Part shown: positions 11,944-22,817 of the stretch, piece by piece
Layout: each line of letters opens with the position of its first letter
How positions within the stretch are numbered: position 1 is the stretch's first letter
Assembly (NCBI RefSeq): GCF_949628265.1
Contig: NC_088790.1
Location: 10,730,545-10,794,544 of the forward strand
DNA: 64,000 nucleotides
Direction: 5' to 3'
Source: Cloeon dipterum
Taxonomy: Eukaryota > Arthropoda > Insecta > Ephemeroptera > Baetidae
The notes under the pieces: model-generated
Database searches by the model: none
Seen by the model: the letters and a program-made list of their open reading frames with translations, nothing else
Told to the model about the DNA's origin: nothing
Made by a program: the position numbers and the translations under genes

Positions 11944-12437
11944 ATGAAGAGCGAAGAGCACCTTGTTATTTTAAGTATTTACGAACTAACTGTAAAGTTG
12001 ATTAGTGTGCTACGCGTGAGTGTTTAGTGGATATTTTTTACTGTGTTAGCTACATAATTTGACTTGTATCAAGATAGCCGAAGATATCTTTATGTACCAT
12101 CTCTTCACATCAGAACAACAGCTTCCCTGGATTCCTATGTAGGTATTATAATGAAAAACATTATTTTTATTATGTATTATAAAATAACAATTTTTGTTAA
12201 AAAAAATTATTGCACTTAAATTATTTTTTAATTTTTTTCTGTAGATCATATAATATTTGTATACATTTTCATGCCACTCAAATGACGTGTATCTAAATTG
12301 AAATACAATATATACAAACATACTCTTAGTGAGGTGTGAGGTCCTAAATTAATTGCCTACAAACAATAAATATAATTAATATTAATTAATTATTTTTCAG
12401 GAGATGCTAGATTTTGAGGAAAACTCCCGTTGGAAAG
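11944..12437 (+). CDS. Candidate first two coding exons of an unknown gene
   Basis: An ATG at 11944 opens 24 codons (MKSEEHLVILSIYELTVKL, then ISVLR) that end exactly at a strong donor (CGC|GTGAGT, 12015/12016). At 12401 a good polypyrimidine tract and TTTTTCAG lead into 37 bases that continue in the same phase as EMLDFEENSRWK and end at a second donor (AAAG|GTAGGA, 12437/12438). Joined, they read as ordinary protein. No third exon could be placed before the synthetase array; if the second donor is not used, the frame stops near 12471, and AATAAA follows at 12659. The gene would be divergent from Sara, and a TGACGTC element lies at 11835. I do not recognise the protein. Confidence 0.4.
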
Positions 12438-12843
12438 GTAGGAAAAATAATTTCTTTTTCTCGAGTCATTAAATTAACTGGCCTTGAAACAGCGCTCCTT
12501 TATTGGATTAACAGTTTAACAATTAACATTAACAACTATTATTTGATTAGTGAAGGGTTAGGGTTTACTGTTTGGAAATAGGAGAACCGTTGATCTGCGT
12601 TGATCTTGACAAGCTACCTCAGGATTAAACTCTGGTATAACTTAAATTAAGTTAAGAGTAATAAAGTTCAAATACGTCCAATAATTTATTTGCCCTTTTC
12701 TCTCCCGACAGATAAAGTTAATCAAATAATAGTTTATTATACAGGGAAAAATAAAAATCACTGGAATAATAGGCTTTTGTTTAAGTAAGCCAACTAAACA
12801 ATTCAAGTCTTAAAAACATTTTTTTTGATAGAAAAAGGAAACA

Positions 12844-15146
12844 TTACTTTTCGTCGATAGCCATCCTCTTTAGTTCGGCCCTGTCCAGTTTTCCAGCCCG
12901 TCCGATCGGCAATTTTTGCACAAATCCGACTCCACCGTGAAGATGCTTGTAACTTGGGAGTCTTTGCGCCACAAAGTCGATCAAATCCCTATCTGAAACC
13001 TCGCCATTCTTGACGACATACGCCCTGGCCAGGTTTGTGCTCTCAGGGTGCGGCACCCCCACTACGCCGGCCTCGACAACTTTTTCGTGTTTTTGCAACA
13101 CTGACTCGATTTCGGTGGGGGAGACCTGCAAAATTAATTTACCTTAAATTGATACGTCATGTTCTTAAAGCCAATGAATGTAGCTCAGTGTCTTGCAATA
13201 ACACCAAAATTTATAAAATATTAAAATTAGGGCATCAGACAAAAATTAAAAATAGAAAAAGGACTCACAAAATACATAAAATATTTGAAAACGAAGCTCA
13301 GTCTCTCAGTGATGTACAAATTTCCCTCCTCATCAAAAAATCCCACGTCCCCAGTACTGAGCCACCCTTCCGAGTCGATGTTGGGCGTGATAGGGGTCGG
13401 AGAGTCCTTGGACAAGTAGCCTTTCATAGTCATGGGCGACAGTATTTTGACTTCGCCTTTCTTGTTTGGACCAAGACTCTCTCCAGTGGTCAAATCGACA
13501 ATCTTATCAAATAAAATCTGTTAAAAAATTATTGAAAAACTATTGGCAGCCTCACCATCGCTTGAACAAAAGGCGTTAGTTTTCCAGTCGAAGCCCACCA
13601 TTCTCCTAGTTATGAATGAAATACAGTATTTTAAAAAATAAATCCTAAGTTATAAAATTTGTTCTTTACCTTCATTTTCCTTAAGTCTAACCTGCGTCTG
13701 TTCTTCTGTGCTTGACAGAGTAGTAGACTCGGACATGCCATAAACCTTTGTATAAATTGTACAAAAAATTAAAATTAAATTGGAGAAAGTTAGGTTTTGA
13801 AAAATTACCTGTGTTACTCTGATTGCTGGCAATTTCTTGGTCAAAAGTCTCATAGTAGTCGCATCAATTATAGCTCCACCGCACACAAGCAGTTTCAGGA
13901 AGCTGAGGTCTACCTTGTCCAATCTTTCATCGCGTGCTAACCAGTTTGCAATAAACGGGTAGATAAGTACAGTGCCTGGCTGATTTTAATTATGTTAAAT
14001 TTGTTTCCCTTTTATAACATCTAAACCACACACCTTGTACTTGAGAAGGTGGTCCAAAAATTCTTCTCTCGCGAATTTACCGAGATGAACGACCTTGCAT
14101 CCGTATGCCATTGATCCGGCTGTGATGGTGTAAACGCCGACAGGAAAGTTGTTCATGGGTGTCATGACTGTCTCCCTAAAGAAGTACTTGTGTCTGCAAT
14201 TAAATAGTCGTCAATATTTTAAATTCGTATGGAGTAAAATTTTGGCAAACTTTGGATTGCAGATAGAGGCGACTGTGGATTTGTAGGTTTGCACTACTCC
14301 TTTTGGTAGTCCAGTGCTTCCACTCGTGTTCGCTACATACATCGCACTATTGACGTCGATATCAATCTTTGACGGGAACGCTGATAATTTAAATTTATTA
14401 CTGGGATGATGCTGTGATAATGGGAAACTTTAATAATTCTAGGAAAGCATGAATAAAGTAAGATGTTTTGAAATTATTTATGATTTTTACGACCAAAATA
14501 TTATACCAGTTCCGTCATCTTGCATCAAAGTTTCTACCGAGGTTGCTTGTTCGATGGCGCGGTTGCTGAAGATGATCAATTCGATTTTCCAGTCCACCTT
14601 TCCAATTGCCTCTCGCACCCGGGGCAGGGTCTCATCGTCGACTAAAGCAAATCTAGCTTTGGTTTCACTAATTTGCCTTGCGAATTCATCTGGAAGATGC
14701 AATAAAGATTCAAGGTACAAGCAATTTTAAAGTGCTGCAAATGCTCACCTGCCGATTCCATCTGGAACGATCCCCTGACGGCCCCGCCGAGTCGCCACAC
14801 AGCTAACTGCACCAAATATAACTTGGCCGATTCAAATGTCACAAAATGCAAAAAGTCGCCCTTTTTGAATCCCATGCGAGTCAAGGCGCTGGCGATTTTC
14901 TTAGAAATCGGATCGATGTCACAAAACCTGACTTCCACGCCTGTTATAGAGTCAACCTGCAAAATAGTCCTGCTCGTGTCTTCCACTATAGCTATTATAA
15001 AATGTCGAACATACCACCCAGGGTTCGGTTGAATTTTGCTTCTTGTTCTCACACAATTTTTCGTACAAGAAATCGTAAATAGGCACATTTGGAATGTCAT
15101 CAGGATCGGCAGGGTCGGGAGCAGTAAAAATGTGTTTCACGGACAT
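12844..15146 (-). CDS. Acyl-CoA synthetase / 4CL-luciferase-like enzyme, gene A
   Basis: ANL-superfamily ligase that would adenylate a carboxylic acid and, in the classical reaction, pass it to CoA. Exons: 15015-15146, 14749-14956, 14507-14689, 14251-14380, 14034-14193, 13809-13979, 13670-13745, 13556-13605, 13269-13502 and 12844-13125. All are in phase, 541 residues, the usual length. Visible motifs: ATP loop TSGSTGLPKG (193-202), YGMSE (330-334), STGD (419-422), ER at 436-437 and the distal adenylation lysine in GRAGKLDR (K527). The loop that is normally DRxKxxIKYKGYQV reads ERLSFVFKYFMYFV: the first lysine is kept but KG is replaced. The protein ends in DEK, so there is no SKL-type peroxisomal signal, and no signal peptide is seen. 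The substrate is unknown. Unlike B and C, its ATG lies inside one exon. Confidence 0.9.
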
Positions 15147-15277
15147 TGAAAATTATTAATTGGCCGGGTTAAGCAGATTTGAAATTTACTCTTGACAACC
15201 GAATCGCCTTTCTGATGAATAGGAATTGTTTGCTGTATTACTGGGTCTTCTGTGTTCTGTGTCAGATAAGATTCACC

Positions 15278-15285
15278 TATAAATA
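15278..15285 (-). promoter_or_regulatory. TATA-like element of synthetase gene A
   Basis: TATTTATA on the minus strand, about 130 nt before the gene A ATG. Gene C has the same octamer. Confidence 0.4.
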
Positions 15286-15646
15286 AACTTCGTTTAACTA
15301 GAAGATTAAAGAATTTGATAACGCTGTGTAATTTTTTATGTCAAAAGTCATTGCACTCTGATCTGAGATCTGAGGCTATTATCTTTTATTTGATCAACGC
15401 TGAAATAAACGTAAAACAGCGGACTCTTTAAGAACGCATGTTGCGGTTCTGTTTTTTTTCTACATAAATATTTGATAGGATTACAATGGCCAAGACACAT
15501 TTTATACATAGAATAACCGTGGGAATTATTGCCCAAATGAATTTTAGTAAAATTAAACGCCATTTTCTTTTGTGTAATTTAACTTTATTATCTGTACTAA
15601 ATATCGTAAAATAAATGACGTCGAATTTCATTGTGCTATTCACCGT

Positions 15647-18196
15647 CTAATTCATCTCAATAGCTAGTTTTTTGAGCGCCGTTCTATCAATTTTGCTTGT
15701 TTTTCCGACTGGCAAGTTCTGTACGAATCGCACTCCGCCATGCAGGTGCTTGTAAACGGGCAGCCTCTCGGCTACAAAGTCACACAACTCTTTCTCTGAG
15801 ACTTCTCCTTTCTTGACGACGAATGCCCTGGCCAGATTGGTGGTCTCAGGGTTAGGCACCCCCACAACTCCGGCTTCAAGGACCTTATCATGCTGTTGCA
15901 AAATAGACTCGATTTCTGATGGAGAAACCTGCGAACGTAGTGAATAATAAAAATCTGAAGCATTGATTTTCAAAATAAGTAACAATATTAAAGCTTCTAC
16001 ACAACGTTCAGCAAGTAAGAAAAATTTTCTCTACGTTTAGGAATATTAAATCTGCACTTAATAAAAATCATGCAAGACCTTACCGAAGTAATTTAAAACT
16101 TACAAAATACATGATGTATTTGAAAACGAAGCTAAGTCTTTCGGTGACATACAGATTAGAGTCATTATCAAAAAATCCTGCGTCTCCAGTGCTCAGCCAC
16201 CCCTCTGAATCGATGTTTGGGCGAAGGGGTATGGGAGAGTCTTTGGATAAGTAGCCCTTCATGACAATGATGGACTTGACTGTGATTTCTCCAATTTGGT
16301 AAGGACCTAGTGGCTCTCTTGTGTTTAAATCTACAATCTGACAAATTCATATTTTATTGGAAATGGAACAACAACTGTAACTTATAAAGGCCCTCTATTC
16401 ATACCTTCGCTCTCACGTAGGGTGTGAGTTTCCCGGCGGAGACGTACTCTTTGCCTATAGTAGTATATGATTGAATTAAATTCCCCTCTTAAACTACATA
16501 ACAGATAAAAAAATACCTTCAACCATGGAAGTTTTCACGCCTGGCAGGTCTTCTGTGTTTGCAATTGAAAAGCATTCAGTAAGCCCATACAACTAATGGA
16601 AAGTGTGAATTATTAACCAGCACTTCATTGAAATTTGTCATTATTTACCTGCTTCACTTCGACGTGAGGCAGCTTCTTTGCCAGTATGTTCATAGTCGTT
16701 GGATCTATCATAGCGCCACTGCAAATTATGACCTTTAAGAAGCTGAGGTCCACTTTGTCCAAGTTTTCGTGTCTGGCGAACCAGATTGCGATGAACGGGT
16801 ACATCACCGCGGTTCCCGGCTTAATTGAGGGAAATTAAAATTTTTCATTCTAGCAATTTAATCAGAATCTTTGAGAATCTCACTTTGTATTTTAGCAGGT
16901 GGTCAAAGTACTGCTCCCTTTCGTATTTGCCCAAGTGCACCACTTGGCAACCGTTTGCGATGGAGCCTATCGTCGCCATGTAGACTCCAATAGGAAAGTT
17001 GTTCATAGGCGTAATGACAGATTGCTGATCAAAGAAGGGCATGCAACTATCAGCAAGAAAACGGTTAATTTTTAGCATACATGTGTAGGCAGAAATAACA
17101 TAATGACGTTTTTAATATTCAAACAAAAATGAAACAAACTTTGTTTTGGTTAGGAGCGCAACAGCACATTTGTGAGTTTGAACAACTCCTTTGGGCAATC
17201 CAGTGCTTCCACTCGTGTTTGCAACTGCAAATATGTCGTTGTCCGGATCAATGTCCACCTTGACAGGGAAAGCTAAAATTTTGGAAACAAAGTGAAAACA
17301 AAATTTAAAAATTGGATCCGATTCAATTTGAGATTTTATTACACGTGTGAAAAAAGAAACAATCAAATGTTTAAATTGTATTCAAAGTTTGGCTCAAAAC
17401 ACCTAATTGAATAATTATCCGGCCATCTCGTCTTTAAAAAATGTCAATTATTGGTACTGACCCGACACGAAATAAAATATTCAAATTCAAAGTTTACCAG
17501 TTCCATCATCTTGCATCAAACTGTTGACGGTGACAGCATTCTCAACAGGCCCGTTGGAAAAAACGATTACTGTAACTTTCCAATCCAAATTCGCCACCGC
17601 TTCCCTCATCCTTGGCAACGTTTCCTCATCAGCAAGGACAAATCGTGCTTTGCTCTCGCTTATTTGCCTTGCGAACTCCTCTATAATATACGGTAGAATT
17701 TAGGCAATAATTGTGAAGGGCCGCTTCACGTAGAATTACCCGCCGACTCGTTTTGAAAGCAACCGCGAACTACTCCTCCGATTCTCCATATCCCAAGCTG
17801 GACCAGATAAAGCTGCGCAGTTTCATAAGTTGCGAAGTGCAAGTACTCGCCCTTTTTGAAGCCCAGACGGGTCAGGGCGCTGCCAATTTTCTTTGAGACA
17901 GGATCAATGTCGCAAAATTGCACCTCTTTGCCCGTTCTTGAGTCGATCTTTTAATAATTTAAAAATAATTTATTGATTTTGAAATTTAGATTCTCATTTA
18001 ACTTTGAAAAAATACTTACGACCCACGGCTTGGTGGAACTCTGCATTTTAGTGTTGCATAGTTTTTCGTAAATGTAATCGTAAATCGGTACATTTGGCAC
18101 TTCATTAGGATTGGCCTTCCTTTGTGATTCGAATATTCGCTCCACTGCGTTAATATTGAGTTAGTATTAATTGCATGCATTCTTTTCAAACCTACT
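15647..18196 (-). CDS. Acyl-CoA synthetase / 4CL-luciferase-like enzyme, gene B
   Basis: Closest paralogue of gene C. Coding exons: 18196 (only the A of ATG), 18020-18144, 17740-17947, 17498-17680, 17140-17272, 16884-17046, 16649-16819, 16517-16592, 16405-16454, 16104-16337 and 15647-15928, giving 541 residues. The start codon is split: the 5' exon ends CCGATAA before a GTAGGT donor and the next exon begins TGGAGCG, making ATAATGG. The ATP loop (TSGSTGLPKG), YGLTE and STGD are intact. The C-terminal loop reads ERLSFVFKYIMYFV, again without KG. Near the end, GKTSKIDR keeps the adenylation lysine although the preceding Gly is Ser. The protein ends EMN, with no peroxisomal signal. It lies 0.5 kb upstream of gene A on the same strand. 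Confidence 0.9.
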
Positions 18197-18295
18197 TATC
18201 GGCCTTATCGCTCAGATGTCAATCGGCATCAAAATATCAGAGGTGTGTCTTGCCTCTCGACTACTAAAATGAGAACTTGTTTTTCTCTGTTCTAC

Positions 18296-18303
18296 TATAT
18301 ATA
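18296..18303 (-). promoter_or_regulatory. TATA box of synthetase gene B
   Basis: TATATATA, followed about 30 nt downstream on - by a likely start region and an untranslated first exon that ends at 18196. Confidence 0.5.
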
Positions 18304-19608
18304 AAAAAGATAAGATAAAACGTTGTGACGACGCAATGGTGTTGTATGAACGGTGATATTTCATTTTTACGGCACTGTAAAATGATCATGAATCGCAATT
18401 TCGGTGTCACCACAAAGTTTTGTGTATTTCTTTCTAATTAATTCCTCTGTGTCAATCGCTGCTCTTAACTTCTAAATAAGCTAAATTTGTTCCTGATAAT
18501 TTTGATTGCACATATAAATAACTTTTTTTCCAGTAAAATTTCTTTAAAATCATAAGGTCCTCATAGCCCCTGAACTTCCGATTTCAAAAGATTTTCAGGT
18601 TTCACCAATTGTTCAGGTAGAAGAAGCTCTAAAATTTAAATTCGCATTTCTAAAATTTGTACAAGCTCATTAAGAATTAAATATCAATATTCTAATTTAG
18701 CGTGCCCTGTGTGGAAAATAGCGCAATTTTGATTGTAATCATTGCGTATCACGTATCTAATTCAGGAAATACCCAACAGGGCAGATTCCACACATTTATC
18801 TTGTTCGATGCTTATTCTGTTCCTGCACCAATAAAATGTCTTCAGTAATTCTCGAACCATTTGCTAAATCGCCATAAAACCTAACGGGAAGATATGGTGT
18901 GTACTTTGTCATCTATTACGCTGGCTATGCTGAACAATGAATCATCCAACACCTTGCCAATTTATATCTTATCTTAAAGGAGGATTCCGTTTTCAGAGCA
19001 AAATTTGCTGAATCCAATATTGTTGGAATTCCCTCTTATCGCGGAAAATTTTGCTGATTAATTTCTCACACATTTGTTAATAGCTTTCAAAACAATAACA
19101 TTATTGCTACATGCCTTTTAAATTATCCGCCTTGAATATCAATTACAGAATAGATCTGTATGGATAACTACTGTCCGTCCGTTATCTCATTAGCACATAT
19201 TATTGCCATTATTGGATTCTAAAAAGACGTTTTAACTAAATTGCATTTTTTCCTTTGAGAGAAGAAGATCGTACCAATTTATTTTGGCTGTTCAAAGTTA
19301 AAATCCAACTTATTACGAGTACAGTAAGCAGCACACGTGTAATATCAAGATGTTAACGCACGCCAAGGAAGCTGCGTTTAATTTCTTCTATAGCTAATAC
19401 AAAATTATTCATTTCCTGCCTTTTTTGAAACTATAGTAAAATGGCTTTCTTCTGCTTTTGACAAAAATTTCTTCAATGATTCATTTAATTTTGCAATGAA
19501 GAAAAGTAAGTTTTTATTCATTATATTTTTAATTGATGCCAAATGAAACCCATTTGTAACAAAATTTTATTTTATTCATACTCTTAACCAAAATAATGGT
19601 AATGAAGA
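18304..19608. other. Spacer between genes B and C, related to the spacer upstream of C
   Basis: No gene is visible. The part from about 18765 to 19010 resembles about 23105-23365: both begin AGGAAATACCCAAC and include AAAGGAGGA followed by CAGAGCAAAATTT. This supports duplication of gene plus upstream region. Confidence 0.5.
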
Positions 19609-22151
19609 TTAATTCAGCTGGATCGCTATTTTCTTGAGCTCCGTTCTATCCAACTTTCCAGTTTTTCCAATTGGCATCTTCTCAACGAATCGCACTCCAC
19701 CGTGCAGGTGTTTGTAAACGGGCAGCCTCTCGGCTACAAAGTCACACAACTCTTTCTCTGAGACTTCTCCTTTCTTGACGACGAATGCCCTAGCCAGATT
19801 GGTGGTCTCAGGGTTAGGCACCCCCACTACTCCGACGTCAAGGACCTTCTCGTGCTGTTGCAAGATAGTCTCGATTTCTGTTGGGGAAACCTGCGGACGG
19901 AGTGAACAATAATAATCAAAAATATTGATGTTCTAAATAAGATTATAATAAAGCTTCTACAACGTTCTGCAAATAGAAAATTTTCATCTTCGCGTTTGGA
20001 GGTGTATTAAGTCTGAACAAAATAATCGCGCAAGAATTAATTCTTCAATTTTAAACTTACAAAATACATGATGTATTTGAAAACGGAGCTAAGTCTTTCA
20101 GTGAGGTACAGGTGTGATTTATCATCAAAAAATCCTGCGTCCCCGGTGCTGAACCACCCCTCCGAGTCGATGTGTGAACGTATGGGAGTGGGAGAGTCTT
20201 TGGACAAGTAGCCCTTCATGACAATAACGGACTTGACCGTGATTTCGCCTATTTGATATGGACCCAGCGTCTCTCTTGTGTTTATATCTACAATCTGAAA
20301 CGTTCGTATTTTGTTAGAATTTGAACCTAAAACTTTTAAATGCGCCTATTTCATACCTTAGCACTCACGTATGGCGTGAGTGTCCCTGGTGAGACATATT
20401 CCTTGCCTATTTAAAATTCAATTAATTTCTTTATATTTAATCAGAAATTATGAAGTCACCTCCAACCTCAGCAGTTTTCACACCAACCTCGTCCCCTGTA
20501 TTTATAATTCCAGGACATTCAGTCATTCCGTACATCTTTAAAAAGGTAAAAATAAATTCCTCCAGTAAAATTTGAAAATAATTATACCTGTTTCACTTTG
20601 ACGTGAGGCAGTTTCTTCACCAGAAGTGCCATTGTCACCGGGTCAATGATAGCGCCGCCGCAAAGAATGACCTTCAAGAAGCTCAGGTCCAATTGGTCTA
20701 AATTTTCGTGTCTGGCAAACCAGGTCGCAACAAACGGGTACATCACCACGGTTCCAGGCTGTAATGAGTGTAATTGAAACACGAGGTAAAATTTTAAATA
20801 GAGACTTACTTTGTACTTCACCAAATGGTCAAAATACTGCTCCCTTTCGAATTTGCCCAAGTGCACTACCCGGAGGCCATGCGCGAGTGCGCCTGTCGTC
20901 ACTGTGAATACTCCTTGAGGGAAGTTGTTCATTGGCGTCATGATAGAGTGATCAAAGAAGGGCATGCAACTATAAAATTAAAGTATATTAGTCATTCATA
21001 GGCATAAATTGATCATATAAAATCTAAGCTTACTCCCGTTTAGTAAGAAGTGCTACAGCACATTTGTGCGTTTGAACAACTCCTTTGGGCAATCCAGTGC
21101 TTCCGCTTGTGTTTGCAACTGCAAATGTGTCATTGTCTGGATCGATGTCCACTTTGCTGGGGAAAGCTATAAATTTAAGCAAGGATTATAATTCAATTGA
21201 ACTAATATGGCTGAACGTGAAATTTTAGAGTGTGAACGAATAGTTTTAAATAAAATCTCGAATGTTGCTACTTATTACGTTACTACATTTGAAGCCGTAT
21301 TTAATTTGTTATTTAAAAAAATAGAGCGTTTACCGCTTCCATCGTCTTGCATCAAACTGTTGACAGTGATAGCATTCTCAACAGGCTCGTTGGAAAAAAC
21401 AATGATCGTAATTTTCCAGTCCAAACTCGCCACCGCTTCCCTCATCCTTGGCAACGTTTCCTCATCAGCAAGGACAAATCGCGTCTTGCTCTCGCTTATT
21501 TGCCTTGCCAACTCCTCTAAAATATTTGCCACAATTTAAACTTCCTTCCAAATGTTGTTCCTACATAATTGTATCATTACTTTATGGATGTGTGCTGATT
21601 TGGGGCAGAGTTGCCCTGTCAGCCCATAATAAACTTATATTTTGAAACTAAACAATCCTTCGCTTGAATAAATCTCATAAAATTACCCGCCGATTCTTCT
21701 TGAAAGCAGCCACGGACTGCCCCTCCGATCCTCCAAATACCAAGCTGGACCAGATACAGCTGTGCAGTTTCGTACGTTGCGAAGTGCAAGAAATCGCCTT
21801 TTTTGAAGCCCAGCCGGGTCAGGGCACTGCCGATTTTCTTTGAGACAGGATCAATTTCGCAAAATCGCACCTCAACACCAGTTCTTGAATCGATCTAAAT
21901 ATGATTTTTTTTTATAATTTTTCAATTCATGTCCTTAGATTTAAGGATATGAAAAAATAACACTTACGATCCAGGGGTCGGTCGAGTTCTCCATTTTTTT
22001 GTCGCACAGCTTCTTGTAAATGTAGTCATAAATTGGCACATTTGGAATATCATTAGGATCGGCCTTTCTCGGTGATTCGTAAATTCGCTCCACTGCAACA
22101 ACATTGTGTTAAAATTCCACTTTCCTACTATGAATTCCTGGGAAACTTACT
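19609..22151 (-). CDS. Acyl-CoA synthetase / 4CL-luciferase-like enzyme, gene C
   Basis: Coding exons: 22151 (A of ATG), 21968-22092, 21687-21894, 21334-21516, 21034-21166, 20810-20969, 20588-20758, 20460-20535, 20357-20406, 20061-20294 and 19609-19890; 540 residues, all in phase. As in gene B the start codon is split: CTACAAAA precedes a GTAAGT donor and the next exon begins TGGAGCG. Intron positions are the same as in A and B. Motifs: TSGSTGLPKG, YGMTE, STGD, the altered loop ERLSSVFKYIMYFV, and GKTGKLDR with the adenylation lysine. It ends IQLN without a targeting signal. The last exon is nearly the same as in B over long runs, so gene conversion or recent duplication is likely. Confidence 0.9.
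21601..21634 (+). repeat. Dispersed GGGGCA-TTGCCCTG-AATAAA repeat, copy 1
   Basis: TGGGGCAGAGTTGCCCTG can fold into a short hairpin and is followed by AATAAA and TTTTGAAACTAAA. Related copies are at 29690, 50405 and 56795. This may be the tail of a retroelement. It lies in an intron of gene C. Confidence 0.45.
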
Positions 22152-22258
22152 TTTGTAGTATCAAAAGTTTAATCAACACTCAGCAGGGGTCGCAAATCGT
22201 CGCTAGGAGGTGTGTTGAACCTCTTGCCGCTTAATGATTTACTCTTTCTCTGCTGTAC

Positions 22259-22266
22259 TATAAATA
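22259..22266 (-). promoter_or_regulatory. TATA-like element of synthetase gene C
   Basis: TATTTATA on the minus strand, about 110 nt before the split start codon. Confidence 0.45.
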
Positions 22267-22554
22267 CGTTGAGATAAGATTTCGTGACGATGATCTTTGA
22301 TGCTGAACAAACAAATTTCCCATTTAATTACTCATAATGTTAGATCATCGAGCCTAATTTTCACTTTGAACTTGGTGTTTTAAAGATACTTCTGATAAAT
22401 CGGATAGTTTTAGTTATACACAATTTGATTTTTGATGATCATGCATTATATTGTTATATAAATAACAATTTTTGCTGGGGAAATATCAAGTTAAATATTA
22501 TAAGTATTCCAAACTCTTTCTTTAACGGTGTGTTATGAAAAGATTAATGATTTA

Positions 22555-22809
22555 CAGGGTTCCGAAAAACCCGGGGGATGGGTTAAACTGGTTAAAACCG
22601 GGTTTAACCAGTTCGGCCCAAGACGACTTTGTTTTTTGGTTTCGTCTCATTCACCATAATATGTCACTGTCAGATAATTTTTTCATCGTTTAATTTTTAA
22701 TATTTTTTAGGTTGTACATATGCTATATGAAATGAAAAACCCAAAAAACCCAGGTTTTACTATCTGGTTTAACCAGGTTTAAACCGGCCCGATAAAACTC
22801 GGAACCCTG
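22555..22809. mobile_element. hAT-like MITE, copy 1
   Basis: A 255-bp element with terminal inverted repeats CAGGGTTCCGA...TCGGAACCCTG, rich in GGTTTAACC blocks. The flanks ATGATTTA (22547-22554) and ATGATTGA (22810-22817) form an 8-bp target duplication with one mismatch. CAGGG ends plus 8-bp duplications are typical of hAT elements. It has no coding capacity. A second copy is at 30481. Confidence 0.85.
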
Positions 22810-22817
22810 ATGATTGA

